A stretch of DNA of 64,000 nt from Thunnus maccoyii (GCF_910596095.1 NC_056551.1:12355501-12419500); one strand, 5' to 3'; positions 1 through 27,954 are shown, counted from the stretch's first letter. The notes: generated from the sequence alone by a model not told the origin. Numbers and translations: made by a program.

Positions 1-14659
<14,659 letters not shown>

Positions 14660-14677
14660 CCTGTAAGGCAAGAATGT

Positions 14678-15279
14678 TTAAAGGATAGGTTTGCAGTTCT
14701 TCAAGTCTGTCTTAAAACAGCAGCGAAGTGCCCATATGAACAATGAAAGAGGTTTTCCCTGCTGTAATCATTCCTCCTGTTCATACTGGCTGTTAAAGAT
14801 CCCCTTCAGATGCACTTTCAATGTAAGTGATGGGGGCAAAAATCCACAGTGTGTCCACACAGTCATTTTGTGAAAAAATGCATCTAAAAGTTATTTGATG
14901 CTTATATGATGCTTCAGCAGTCTGAGTTAGTCATATCAAGTGGATATCTGCCACATTTACAGTCTTTTTAGCATAGAATTCCCATGTTTTGTTTCTTCAG
15001 ACAGTGTTTCCCTGTTGAGCTGCAGTGGAAGTATAGTAACAAAAAGAGAAACTTAAGCACTAAAAAGACTGTAACGCTGAATGATATCTACTTGAATTTG
15101 ACTCATTTAGACAGCTGAAGCTTCATATTAGCTTCAGATAAACTTTTAAATACATTTTTGCAAATAATCAGGCTAGTATGAACAGGAGGATGATTATAGC
15201 AATAAAAAAAATTGTTCCAGTGTTCATTTGGGCACCTGACTGTTTTAAAACAGAAAAATTGTGAACTCGTCCTTTAAAA
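14678..15279. mobile_element. Palindromic MITE of about 600 bp
   Basis: The ends are inverted copies. The left end TTAAAGGATAGGTTTGCAGT and CAAGTCTGTCTTAAAACAGC match the reverse complement of the right end (GTTTTAAAACAG, AATTGTGAACTCGTCCTTTA). Inner arms (GTGCCCATATGAACA and TGTTCATTTGGGCAC; TCATTCCTCCTGTTCATACT and AGTATGAACAGGAGGATGAT) extend the palindrome. A deleted copy of the same family is at about 30124-30263. The element ends only about 16 bases from the acceptor of the first coding pnpla7 exon. Confidence 0.75.
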
Positions 15280-15721
15280 CGGTCTCGGTATGCAACCTAA
15301 ATATACGGTTGCATTTTGGGTAGAATTGCACAGACAATAGCGGTGTAAAGTCATGTGAGGAACTAGGTGAAACGTTGCAGGAAAAGGGTTGATGCCAGCT
15401 ATGAAAGGAGGAACATGTAAATTAGCAAGAAGCCGCCAGCCAACCTCATCATTATTTTTCATGTCTTCATTTAAGCTAAAAACAACTTCGTCACACAAGA
15501 CGTCGACAATAATCTAGTATAATTAGGCAGCAATTAAGTAACTGGCGGCTGATACTAATTTAAAGTGGTTCATTTATTAGCCAGGCAGCTAAGCGTTAGC
15601 TAAAATAACATTAGCTACAAGCTGACTGATTTAGGGTTAGCGGTCTTGCCAGTGGTTATAAAAAACCAAAGTCAACTTCACATCAAAGCATAAATGAAAC
15701 TGTCAGTGTGCGGAATGGTAC

Positions 15722-15840
15722 CTTTCGATGGTTTCTGGTAAACTGCTTCAAGCTGGCAACATCGCCAACAACAAACCATGGAGCAAAGTTAGCAGGTAGC
15801 TAACAAAGTTTTCTCTATGCTGTCACTTGCTTAGCCCCGC
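15722..15840 (-). other. pnpla7: Probable 5' UTR exon of pnpla7
   Basis: On the minus strand a good donor (CGAAAG then GTACCA, GT at 15720-15721) ends a stretch with no continuous reading frame. Its two ATGs open short out-of-frame ORFs that end before the main start. It lies about 1 kb upstream of the first coding exon, whose acceptor (TTACAG, 14661-14662) sits just before the ATG. The upstream limit is a guess based on the promoter elements beyond it. Confidence 0.5.
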
Positions 15841-15930
15841 CCATGTTGCGACATCCACCAATAGTGTTTTAGATGTCTCCCGTTGCCTTGGTACCGCTCT
15901 AGGCAGGCATCCAATCAGCGACGGACCAGA
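15825..15930 (-). promoter_or_regulatory. Candidate pnpla7 promoter: GC box and CCAAT-type motifs
   Basis: Plus-strand text shows TTAGCCCCGCCCATGTTGCG (an Sp-type GC box, about 15832-15851), CCACCAATAG (about 15856) and ATCCAATCAGCGACG (about 15909). This is a short GC-richer island in AT-rich DNA directly upstream of the predicted 5' UTR exon. No TATA box was chosen. Confidence 0.4.
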
Positions 15931-15940
15931 CGCCAGCCTA

Positions 15941-18207
15941 GTCTTCCTGTTTACAACATTATAGAGATCTGTGTCAGCAGCAGCACAGATTATATTCTCT
16001 ATACTTTCATATATGGAGGCTGTACATATACTCAACTACTGTATTTATTCAGCCCGCAGCTCTGAGATGCCTGTACTTTACTTGGGTATTTCCATTCTGC
16101 TACTTTATACTTCTACTCCACTACAGTTCAGAGGCAAATATTTCACTTTTTACTCTACTTTACATTTATTTGACTGTTATAGTCAATAGTACTATAATAT
16201 TATAAAAATACTATGAAAATTATAATAATTGTAATAATAATAGTAATATAGTTGCTACTTTGTAGATTAGACTTTAAGACTATGAGCATATAAAATATGA
16301 TGCATATTATAGGGTAAAAAAAAAAACATGTCAATAATAATAATCTAATAATATATGCAATAGTAAAACTTATGACTGCATAATGAGTACTTTTACTTTT
16401 GATATTTTAAGTACATTTTGCTGTTAATACTTCTGTACCTTTAGATAAGTAAAACTTTGAATGCATTTATATTGTGGCATTGCTACTTTTAGTAGAGGAT
16501 GACAATTGTGTAAAAGATTGTGTAACTGTGTAAAAGAAATTACACAAACACAGGAGCTTCTGTTTATTTATTTTATTAAAATGTATATTTCACTACATAA
16601 ATGTTTCAAATATATATTCTAGATAGACCAAAATTTCATGATATACACAATACTATTTTTAAAATAACTTTACATTACATTTTTTTATTGAATGGTGATT
16701 GAGAAAGGAGAGAGGGGAGGGGGCACAAAGTAAGACAAACATACAGGTGCAGACATATAATATGTACACATTTGCATCCAATCCAAATCTTATTGGCGTT
16801 TTTCCTTTCTTGGAAAAAAAATAGACAACATAAAAACAAAAATATATTAAAGTAAATCTTCCTACTTCCTTTTTTTCATTACCATGTCCAAAGCGTATGA
16901 TAAAAATGGGACTCCCATTTTGTTTCACTCCATTATTCATTATTTTTTTATTATTACTTACTTTCTTATAATTATTTCCTTCATTATTATTATTAGTAGT
17001 AGTAGTGTATAATCTCATAAATAATTTTATTTGAATTGGTTAAAAAATCTGAGATGTTGGCAGCTATTCCAAACTCTGGAACAAAAGTAATCCAAAATGA
17101 GTTACTAAATTAAATGAATTAAATTAATTTTTAAATTAATTTCCAGGCCACATACTGTAAAACCACTTAAAACAACTTATAGTTTACCTTGTGCATTGTG
17201 ACAGGCATGAATAGGCCCTTTGTCACATATATGCAATTTCAGTTTATTAGATCAACTGTCCAGTTAGCATGAAGACAAATATTTCAACATTAACCATAGA
17301 GTGGTCAAAATAGCAACCTGTAACTTAAAGCAATTTTTGCATGTTTTCACTACAATGATACACATCATTACTAGCTCACCAAATATTTATACAATCAGCA
17401 TGTGAAACATTTTCCACTTTGCCCTTAATATCAGCTATATCAAAATATGTTTCATTTTCTTCACCCTGTCTTCATGCAGTTAATTTACATTTATATCAAA
17501 GTTAAACATAACTTAGTCACTACTGAGATTCATACAATAATGCTATCTGAACTCAGTACTTTTGTTTACTTTACAAAAAATCATAAAGAAAAATAAGGTT
17601 AACCTTTTTCATTGAGAGAAACAATGTTATTTGTGACTGTGATTTAAAATCTACCACAATTATACATTATAAAAGCAAAATGTTGTGGCTGGCTTATCCA
17701 CAGCCATTTGATTTTAATGTTTACACTAATAACCTTTTGAATATGTAAAATAACATGAATTTAGTTTGATTCGCATCTAAATATAATTAATTAATTGCAG
17801 TCTACATTGAATAAATGCTTAGACACAATACATGAATGCACAATGAGCCATAAGATAAATATTCAGCAGGATTTACAGTGCTTCCTCGCTTTTACAGGGG
17901 CAGAATAAGAAATCCACATCAGTGCGACCAGAAAATGTACTTACAGTACAAATTTTAAGGAACTTAAAAGTTTTCAATTTCAAGAATATCTTAACTAAAT
18001 TCATGAAAATGACATGACAATTTATTTTAAAGAACCTAATTACTGAACACGCCACTGCAGACACTTTTCATAAAACTGACTCACACGATTTTGACACAAA
18101 TAAAACATAAATCATTTACAGTTTTCACCTTTTCTCTGCTGTTTTTTTTATTCCTCACTCTGCTCTTCTACATTCTCATTTATGCAGCTTCATCTTTCCC
18201 TCTTGAT
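15941..18207. other. Interval between pnpla7 promoter and clic3 stop; AT-rich, includes probable clic3 3' UTR
   Basis: No gene was recognised. The sequence is AT-rich with short TAA/TTA runs. On the minus strand an AATAAA lies at 18147-18152, about 56 bases past the clic3 stop. A cluster of AATAAA-type hexamers lies near 16561-16577, which would give a 3' UTR of about 1.6 kb. Which one is used cannot be told from sequence. Confidence 0.5.
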
Positions 18208-21200
18208 CTATTTGTTCAGGTACTTTGCCACAGACTGGTAGGCAATGAGGATCTCTGAGTCATTTGGGCAGGTGTAGCGAAACTCATCTTGTTTGTAGGC
18301 GTTATTCAGGTAACGTGACAGACCTTTCAGCTCAGCGGGGATGGCAAAGTCACGGTACTGCTTACACACCACCTGGTGGAAGAGGGGACAAAAATACATC
18401 AGTAGAGTTAAGGTAAAATATTGGAAAGAAATGCCACCCAAAAGACTATAAAAAGCACTTACAACTTTACCACTGAGAAAAAAATGAAGACATCTTCAAG
18501 TTTTATACACTGAGTGCTGCCTAACTCTGCTCACCTTGACAATGTTGAGTTTGGGAAGCAAGTTGCAGTCTGCCAAGGTAAGGGTGTCACCGTCCAGGTA
18601 GAGGCGTGAGGACTCAATGACATTTGGGTTCTGGTCTAGCTCATGAGGGAGAGGTGTCTCCAGGAACATGTTCAGTTTCACCAGAGTTGACAGAAATTTC
18701 TTCTCTAGCACTGAGAGAGAGTCACATGTTAGAGTCTCTATGGGTCACAGTCTCCCTCATGTGGCTGTAGAGTGTATAACACAGGAATTACAATAAATTA
18801 ATTTACTAATGCTCTTACTGTCATTTAATCCAGGATTGGGATTCTTTATATATGCTGAGAATTTACGGAAGATGTCTTCTCCAGCCCCGTTGGACTCTTT
18901 GTATCGACAGCACAATTTTGAATACCTGCCATTGGTAAAAATGAAAGTAGTGTGTGTCAATTATGTAGGAACAGATAATGTATTTAACAATCAGCCTGTG
19001 ACTTTAAATGTCTCTACTCACTGTGGTGGGGCTAGGTTCTCCTCCAGGAACTCCTCAATCTTGTTCGTGTCCGTTTTGACCTCATCATTGTAGAGGAGGA
19101 AGGGAGGCTGAGAGCCCGGAGCCAAAGCCTTCAGCACATCAGGTGCCCTGCCACAGAACAGCAGACAACAAACAAGGTTTAGCTTACTGAAATTAGTCAA
19201 ATAATATAAATGACCAACTTCCCAACCCTGAACCAAACAAATACAAAGGAAAAGCATGACCAGATCTGTTTTACAGGACAATTGCAATTACAATTTCTTC
19301 TCATTTCCTTGAGATGCATTTCCTAATTTTGGTTGTTTTTAGACTAGTTTTCAGGGGAAAGCGGTTTGATTATCTTTTGAGTTTCTTGTAATTGTTGTTT
19401 TGCAGTTTATTGTTCTAAATTAAAGAGAAAATATTACGTTTTTTGTTATTTTTATACTGTTATTATGTTGGATTTCTATGTTAAACATGGTTAAAATTCC
19501 AAAACTTGAGGTGAATCTATGTAAAACGGCTCCCTGCAAGTCAAAAGCCAGGGCTTCAACCTGCTCTGAACGCTTCTTTTGCAAAGTTACCTCTACTTCC
19601 TCCTTGTGATGATGTCAAATTGTTTCCGCATGGCCGCACACAGCTGTCTGTTCCATAGCCTTTGTTGTTAAGGTTGTTGCTAAGCTTGTTCACCTTGTCC
19701 ACTCACATATTTTGGACCAAATTTGGGCTTGAACATGTACGGATGTAATTGAGAAGTTGACAATTAGAGTGTAGGACAAGAAAAAAAAATGAAATTCTAC
19801 TACTACTGTTTGTTTACGTTGCCTCTTGAGCTGGCAGAAGTCTGCCAAGTGGCATCTTCTGAAAGCTGGCCAATCAGAACAGAGTTGGCTCATCGGGAGG
19901 AGGGCTTTAAAGAGACAGGAACTAAAATGGCCTGTTTGAGACAGAGGCTGAACTGAGGGGCTGCATAAAGGACCAGTATAAGATAAATAAGGAGTTTTTA
20001 AACTGTAAATCATGCAAAGATATCCCAGTAGAACCCCAAAATATAAATATAGACCTGGAAATGTGCATGGTACTCCCCCTCTAACACCAGTCTATCACTA
20101 ACCCTCTACATTCAAAACCTTACACCTTACCCTCAAATGTATGGAGCTAATTTCCTGACAAAACTTAACAAACAAAACATGTTTCACAAATGTCCTACGA
20201 TTCACTAACAAACACAGTGTGGTTTGCAAATACAAAACACCATTAACAAACTAACGCATTTTGTTTTGCAAATACAAAACGTACCTATCAAACAAATACA
20301 CAACATATTTTTAATGCATCATGCTTGAGAAACAAATACAACATGTCTTACAAGTACAGAGACAAAACAATTCAAGTAGTGTGTTGTGTTTGATTACATT
20401 ATACTGTAAGCTGTGTGTTAATGTGTCCAGCCCCTGTCAGTCTCAGAGACAAGACCAAGAACTTTTTGGAGAAAGAAAAAAGAAAGTGGTCTTACCTCTT
20501 CATGTCCACAGTGGTGAGGGTAAAGTTGGCCCCTTTTAACCAAAGAATCATGAAGAGTCTCTGACAGAAAGGACAGTTCCCCACACTCTCAGCATCAACA
20601 CTGGCCTGATGAAGAAACAGACATCACTGTATGTTATATGCATATATGTATTATACTTCAATACAAGTTTGATGTACATGCATTTGAGGTACATGCAAAA
20701 CACATGATGAGTGCTTTCTCTTGGGAGAAACTACTGCATGTGTACACCTAAACAAAGTGTGTGTATACCCAAATACTACGCTCAACTGCATGTGATTGTT
20801 GACCATCCAATTCATAAACAATGGCCATTAATATGCTGCCATAAAAGCCTCCACTCTCTTTGTAAGGCTTTCCACAAGATTCTGTAACCTGGCTGTAAAG
20901 ATTTGCTCCGATTAAGCCACAAGAGTGACCTCAGGCACTGATGATGAGGATGTATTACTAAGATTTTCCTCAATCAGAACACAAGGGCCAAACCATGAAA
21001 CACTTCAGAGAGATCTTGAGAACTGGGAAAATGGTCACACTGAGGCCATGTTTGTAAGTCTTTGAATGTATTGCTACACCTGAAGTAAAATAACTCTCTC
21101 TCTCTTTGTGTGTGTTTTGGTATCTCCTGCATGCTTCCTGTCTTCCCCTCATTTAGCCGACCTTGACCGACTGCAAAACTACAACTATTAAATGCTACTT

Positions 21201-22655
21201 GCACAATAATGCATCAGTGATAATGATCCCAATGTATAGTATATATATGACTCTCAGGGGCTGTAGCCAAGGCCCTTATTCCCCTAAATCTGTAAATCCT
21301 TTTTTAATTTAACACTAAGGTCAAAATGCTGATTCAAAGGTAAAATACTGAATCAATTTTTTAACTGTGTTGATATAAAAGCAGTCAAATTTAAATATAC
21401 AGTCTTAAAAAAAACTGGAATTAGCCTATAAAATACTCATTATGTGTATGTTTATAATTTTGAAACGCAAACTCCCCATAGATCACTGCAGTGGCTACAG
21501 CCATTTTTCTGCATGCATACTTTTGACGCTTAAAGTCAATTTTGCTAATACTACTTCCATACTTTTACTTAATTTTGGATGCAGGGCCTGTAATGGAGTA
21601 TTCTTACATTTTGGTTACTATTTTTAATACTTCTTCCACCACTGCTCATAAATAGTGAGGTGACACCGATATCAGGAAAATATGAGAATGAAAAGTTGGA
21701 ATGAAAAGTTGGTTCTTGCATCAGTCTTGTGAATACCTGTCAAGCCTGCTCTGCTCTGCTCTGACAGTTTAAACTCAACAGCTGAGGAATTTCAAATGAA
21801 AGGTTAAGGCTGCTTTAGAGCCAGATTATACAAAGCAATGTTTACACTACGTTTGGTAGAGTATCTCAGTTATATCATATAATTGACATTGCAAGTGGAT
21901 GTTATTGAGTCACTGACATGTTAGGAAGCAAAGGCATTTCTGAAAGTGCAGGAAACAGGTTTATAAACTTAACAGGCATCTTTTCAGTGTCAGTTTTTAC
22001 ACTGATACTGTGCCTAAATAGCAAAGGATGGATGAGAGATTTATCATTCTTCATCAATAACAGTACAGCCCAACACAAAACAGACACTACAACTGATATT
22101 ATCTCAATTTTACTTATAGTATCACATGAAATACATTATCTTACAAGTGTTTAGGCACAGAAATTTTGCAACTAATACAATTTGACATACTAAAGCAGCA
22201 TGTTTGAAAGCCATAGATATTATCAGGTAATAAATGAAAGATTATCAATAAATAAAGTAATTAAAAACAGTTAAGTACATACTTTGATGCCTGGAAATGT
22301 GCTCTTGTTTGATTGTTTTTAACAGCTTTTCTGAGGTTTATGGTCACAAGAAAAGCATCCAGTTAAGATTAAAACAGAAAACTATGATTCTGTCATATAT
22401 TAGATAAAATAACTTGACTCTTACTGAACTTTAGGTAAGTTAGCAGTTACTTTTGTTACTAATATTTTGTATTAAGATTGCTAGGAATCATTTCACATAA
22501 TAATCTCATATTGCTTTATAACAAATAGATGACTTTTTATCTACAGTAACATCTGTAGTGTGCCATTTAAGAGGGACATTTTTAAAAACACATAACATAT
22601 CAGTTATCACAGGTCTTACCTTAACAAAGAGTTCAATCTTTGGGGCATCAGCCAT
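18208..22655 (-). CDS. clic3: Chloride intracellular channel protein 3, complete
   Basis: GST-omega-fold protein that exists in a soluble glutathione-dependent oxidoreductase form and a membrane-inserted form; mammalian CLIC3 recycles integrins and is secreted. Exons: 22620-22655, 20496-20605, 19022-19147, 18819-18925, 18535-18710, 18208-18372, summing to 720 nt (239 aa plus TAG). Start ATG at 22655 gives [12 protein letters not shown]. The N-terminal thioredoxin-like part has CPFC at residues 23-26, then [20 protein letters not shown] (the putative membrane-inserting region) and the cis-Pro-type loop [10 protein letters not shown]. The C-terminal helical part has [20 protein letters not shown] and [32 protein letters not shown] and the fut7-side location identify CLIC3 rather than other CLICs. 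Length is typical for the family. Confidence 0.95.
20730..21165 (-). mobile_element. Decayed Tc1/mariner-like element in clic3 intron 1
   Basis: Reads TGTAAGGCTTTCCACAAGAT, TAAGCCACAAGAGTGACCTC and AACACAAGGGCCAAACCATG. These are blocks I recognise from the reverse complement of a fish Tc1-like transposase gene. Much of the middle is deleted and there is no open frame. A second copy with the same blocks and orientation lies at about 23455-24135. Confidence 0.6.
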
Positions 22656-23154
22656 CTTTTTCTCTCTCTCTCTGTCTTTTTCTCTCGTAACGTCCCTCTT
22701 TCCTCACAGGATCCACAGAATGGTTTGTTTCTGTCAATGTTGCTGCAAAGATGGAGCAGATTTTTTTTCAAACTGTGATTGTAAAGTTTAGATTCCTTTG
22801 TAATTATGACTTTTTTCTAATCTCAGTCTTTCACTCACACACGTTCTCACACACTTTATCTCAAGGTTTGATGAAACTGGTAGTAAGATGCATTATTAAA
22901 GGCTATACTCACAATGGTGGTCAGAATCAGCCCTGGATGCAAGAACTCTTCTCTTCTCTGTGTCTGTTTCTGTTTTTTGGTTCCTCTCTCACCACACCTG
23001 TCAACCTCCGAGAGGCAGCCGACGCCCCCTCCGGCCTTACCAGTCAGACCAGCAAATCTGGATCTCTCCTCTCACCCTCTCAGCAACTCTTCCTTCCAGT
23101 ATATTCTCTGAAAGAAATCTGTCACTCTTGACTCTTGTAACTGTCTCAGTCTGT

Positions 23155-23180
23155 CCACTTTGGGCTATATATATGTCTCC
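23155..23180 (-). promoter_or_regulatory. Possible TATA element upstream of clic3
   Basis: The minus strand reads GACATATATATAGCCCAAAG at about 23160-23180, some 500 bases upstream of the clic3 ATG. Nothing else nearby fixes a start site, so this is only a weak candidate. Confidence 0.2.
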
Positions 23181-23454
23181 GTCTGACCCCATTTGATCTC
23201 TACTTCTTTCCCTCTAACAAAATAAGTCAGAAGCAGTATGCAGAGAGCTTTTCAAGCTGAAATACTACACAAAAAAAATAAAAGTAAAAATAAAACCATA
23301 GCATATCCTCAGCACAATTAATTGTGATGAACAGGTTATAGGTATGGTGTACCTAGAATAACATATGATTAAAATGGAAATTTACAATAATTATACCATA
23401 CAACACACCTAAGTGTATTTGCCTCCAGTACTAAATTAAACCACTTTGTACAGT

Positions 23455-24046
23455 ATATGGGAGAAACTACTCTATGTGTACACCTAAACAAAGTGTGTGT
23501 ATACCCAAATACCACACTCAACTGCATGCGATTGTTGACCATCCAATTCATAAACAATGGGCATTAATATGCTGTCATAAAAGCCTCCGCTCTCTTTGTA
23601 AGGCTTACCACAAGATTTTCTAACCTGGCTGCAGAGATTTGCTCTGATTTAGCCACAAGAGTCAGTCTCCCAGTCAGCTAAACAATTCATCCCAAAAGTG
23701 TTGGATGCACTTGAGGTCAGGGTTCTGTGCAGGCTAACGGAGTTCTTTAAAACCAAACTGGAAAAACATATTTTATCCGTACCTCACTTTGTGCTCCTCT
23801 GAAACTGTTGCCACATAGTTGAAACCACACCATTGTCTACTATAGCAAAGGAGGATGTATGACTAAGATTTGCCTTAACTGGAACACAAGGGCCAAACTA
23901 TGAAAAACACTTGAGAAAGATCTTGAGAAATGAGAAAATGGTCACACTGAGGCCATGTTTGTAAGTCTTTGAATGTATCACTACAATTCACCTGAAGTAA
24001 AATACCTCTCTCTCTCTCTCTCTCTCAACCTCTCATTCGGTGTATT

Positions 24047-24077
<31 letters not shown>

Positions 24078-24135
24078 CAAGAGTGTTTCTGTGTTTTGGT
24101 GTCTCATGCATGCTTTCTGTCTTCCACTCATTTTG
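23455..24135 (-). mobile_element. Decayed Tc1/mariner-like element upstream of clic3
   Basis: Shares long stretches with 20730-21165 (ACACCTAAACAAAGTGTGTG, TGATTGTTGACCATCCAATT-like, GAGGCCATGTTTGTAAGTCT). It additionally keeps the segment ATTCATCCCAAAAGTGTTGG, TTGAGGTCAGGGTTCTGTGC, typical of the Tc1 transposase gene read in reverse. Frame is broken in many places. The copy carries a (CT)n run at about 24008-24026 and a (TG)n run at about 24050-24077. Confidence 0.65.
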
Positions 24136-24837
24136 ATGTGTTTGTTTTGTGATCGTCCAACAGGCTACTTTCAGTCGCTGATCAGCATTCATGACTGACA
24201 GAAAATGCTCTCATATAGCAGGTATTCACAGAGGACACTGAGGTTTCTGTGATTGGAGAGAGGAAGGAGAAACACCTCAAGCAAGTTGACAAGGTTGCAA
24301 GTGGAAAGTAGTGAGATAAAGATTCCAAAAAAACAAAGAGTCAGATCGGTGGAGATATGGCACACAGGACAGTGGATAGGTGGGGAAGCACGAAGGAGGA
24401 AATCATAAGGGTGTGCTTGTCACTCATCTATGACTTTGTGCTATGGAATCCACAAGTTGGAGTGTACGAGGTTAATTAAAGCAGTTTAACATTTGGTAAA
24501 TATTTTAGTTGAGATCTCACTGAAAGATATTCTCTATTCTGTGAACCCAGACATACCTGGTTACGCTGAAAGTAACAAAACAAATGTTTTTCTTTGATGG
24601 GGAATAAAACCAACAGATAATCTAACATGAGAATCTTCCACTCACAGCCTGAATATCAGCTCCTTTGCAAGTGTGGCCAGCTGAAAGGCATTTGACATTT
24701 GTCTTCACCTTACTTCACTATTGTTTGAGGTGACTGCTCAAGAATCCTGAATCAGATTAGTGAGCAACTACATGGATGAATGTGTTTTATTGTACTGTAT
24801 AAGAAGTAAATACTAAAAAAAAAAAATCGCTGAGGAT

Positions 24838-24950
24838 TAGTATTTTTATTTGTCACACATACACCGTGATATACAGTGAAATTTAAAGCAACAAGCATAG
24901 CAAAACAAAATATGCAATATAAAACAACAAAAACAAGAGTGTGATTTGTA
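24838..24950. repeat. LINE 3'-tail-like fragment
   Basis: TTTGTCACACATACACCGTG and ATATACAGTGAAATTTAAAG resemble the 3' end of a common fish LINE family. An A-run (24816-24826) adjoins it. Limits are approximate and the assignment is from memory. Confidence 0.35.
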
Positions 24951-27900
24951 TATAAGGCTTGTTTTTCATTTACTGTTAACTAAATTATATTTTCTGTGCT
25001 GACAAGTGGTCTTAAACAATGTGTAAAAGGAGTTAAATACTATGTTGAAAGAATATTTACATTGAGTGTATCAGGGTAGTATCAGGGAGAGTGAGTGAAT
25101 GGGTTCCCTAACTTGGGGGCCTGCAGGATGAGAGCTTCTGATAATTATAATAATAATGTAATATTTAACTTTATTCATCCAGAATGAACTTTTTGTGCTC
25201 AAGATTGTCAATATAACTACTAAAAATCAATACATACAAACCACTGATAGACTGACTGTTCATACATTCAATGCATCAGTCTTATTCTGTAGCAGACTTC
25301 CCTCTTGTGGTCTATTAATATATTACATATAGCATAACTGAGCACATGGCATTAACTCTGAAACTGCATTTCAAGATATGGATAGAACAAGATTTTAATA
25401 GACAATGCAGAGTAAGTTGATACACAGATAATTTAGTCTCTAAAGCATGTTTGCTCACTCATTTCCTCTTAATTCAGTTATAAGATAAAAGATACAAAAA
25501 TTTTAATAAACTATATATTTTAACCCATAAGAACCCATGGTGATACAGGTGTCGCCAACCCTTTCAATGTTCTGGAAAATTCCTTATACAGCTTTATCTT
25601 TGATTTTAACTCATGAAGTCCCTAAGTGACATCTACTGAACATCCTGGTGCAGTCATGTGACAATGTGTGAATCTGTGTACCCATGACATCACTTCAAAA
25701 ATGGCAGTGTGCCTGGTCAGCAAATGTGACAGAACTAGCTAATTTTAAAAGGCTTGTTTTTTGTTACTAAAGGTAGGTTTCAACCCATTTAACAATTCTG
25801 ATGCTTTAATAAGATGTCCTGTATTACATTTAACCTGTTCTGACCACATTTCTTGAACAAATTGATATAAAACAAGTTAGGAAATATCGTTATGACATAT
25901 ATGTTACATTACAGATCTTTGAAAAATCAGAAATGTGTTCCTTGTGGTCCATTTGGTCTGTTTTATATTCCCCAGAATTTTCCTTTAAGGAGAAATAGGT
26001 CCGGGTTCTTATGGGTTAATATTAGTTTCCTCTGAGTAGAAAAAACATATGACCTGAGCTGAAACATAATCAGAATGAAACACGTAATTACACATAATTA
26101 ATCTAGATAAATATTTTGGTGTGCCACTTCCTCCTGCTGATACATGTGCTTTCTCATGCACCTACTGTATCGACCTGCATGTACATCCCCTTCAACTAGC
26201 TTAAACTAGTTTGAGAGTTTAAGTGAAAGATTTTAGCTTAGAGATCTTTGTGTCCAATCTAATGGCATTAAAAAGACCAGAAACTAATCAGAGGAGCAAA
26301 AAACATGAACCACACATGCATGCAGTCATTACAAAAACAAACAAACAAACAAAATAAACCCATTTTTTGGTGTTGAAATAATTTTTCTATCATCTACACA
26401 ATCGAGTTGCCTCCCAGATCACTCATTTGGTAATGCCATCCCCCTTGTGTAATCTCCTCATGTTCACCACTTCCTCTTTTCTGATCACACCCTCAGTTTT
26501 TCTTGTCAAAGAGACAAAAAATATTACATTTACTGGAAAATAGGAATTAAAGAGCATGTGTGAGGGCAGAGAGGGTGGGAGCATGTTACACAATACTGAT
26601 AATTAAATCCTGACCATCTTTCAGAAAGCCACTCCTCAGCTTCCTTGAAGAGGACTGCATCTTGGTTTTCAAGCTCTTAAATCTCGTATCACATTTCTAT
26701 CAGCGGCAACCAAAAATGGTATCGGTGGTAACTGAGGACGGTGCCCAGACCACTTTCGTCTTTCATCATCAGGTTTGTGGAGAACACTTAGCGATTTTCT
26801 CTGTCGTGTGTTCTAATTTCTGAATTATGTTATTTTTACATATTTTTTCTATTTGTTGAAGTAAAAAAGAAAATCTGTATGTAAAACATTCAGGGATGAA
26901 AGTTGCTATATATATGTATGTATGTATGGCATTTGTACTTTCTAACGCCCTACAACTGTTGGTGAGGTGAACAATATCACTGCCAAAAAATCTTTCACCA
27001 CATCCTGTCTTAAAGTCTCAACTGTATAGGTGCTCACTTGAACATGACTGATTGTGAGTTATAATATCTATTTTAATATCTAGTGTGTCAAATATTAGGA
27101 TAGTTTTATGATTCTGTAACATTTATGTCTTCATCTCTCACCTATGCTGGAAGATATTCTGGTTATTTTATTCAGAAACAGTATGGATGACACTGCATGG
27201 CTGTGCAACAGTGCGTAACAGAAACAACACTTTCTCAATCTCACATGTTGTTTTAAGTAGAGATGTAAGCCTCCAAAGAATAGGTGCCATTGGTAAAGTC
27301 TATTTTTAAACTTTCTTTGTGATTTGAAATATGATGCCTCGGTTTTGCTCTCTGTTTGGTTTTGTGTAGTTTAACAACTGGATTCTGCTCACGTTGCTAT
27401 GTTGCAAGCTGCTCTCTACATTTATCCCGTTGCACATAGTTTACAAAGGCATGACAGTAGGATGTTGTTTTAACATAATGATAAAAATGTGGATAATGAT
27501 GGTAGATTGTGACGTGATGGGATATTTATTTAGCTTGCTCCCCTGTGAAACTGTGCAGTGCAAATCTGAATCTGAAGTTGGTTAAAGCAATATTAGCCTG
27601 TAAGCCTCCAATATGCAGCAACAGCAGTAACATCATTAGTAAGTTAGCCTCTTAAGGATAAAACAGCAACCGAATCATAATGCACATCTTCCTAGTTCTA
27701 TGATTTTAGACAGAAAAGTCTAAAAGAAAAAATGATTTCTCCATGGCATTATTAAATTAGACATTAGAACCAACAGAAAATTTGAATTTTGAGGTCATAT
27801 CCAAATCAATAAAGTCCACATAAAGTATGAGACTGGAAAAGGCATACCCTAATGAAATAAGAGACATAAAGAGGATCCATGATATCTCAAAAGATATGTC

Positions 27901-27954
27901 CAAAGGTTTGTACACTAGTTGAATCAATATGTGTAATTACGTAATTTTATACAA

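Noticed and set aside
16659..17018. 119-codon minus-strand open frame near the clic3 3' side
   Set aside because: Low-complexity (Asn-rich start, AT-rich) with no domain and no context; consistent with chance in the probable 3' UTR.
22751..23131. 126-codon plus-strand open frame upstream of clic3
   Set aside because: Runs antisense through the presumed clic3 promoter/5' UTR region, has no recognisable domain and no splice context.
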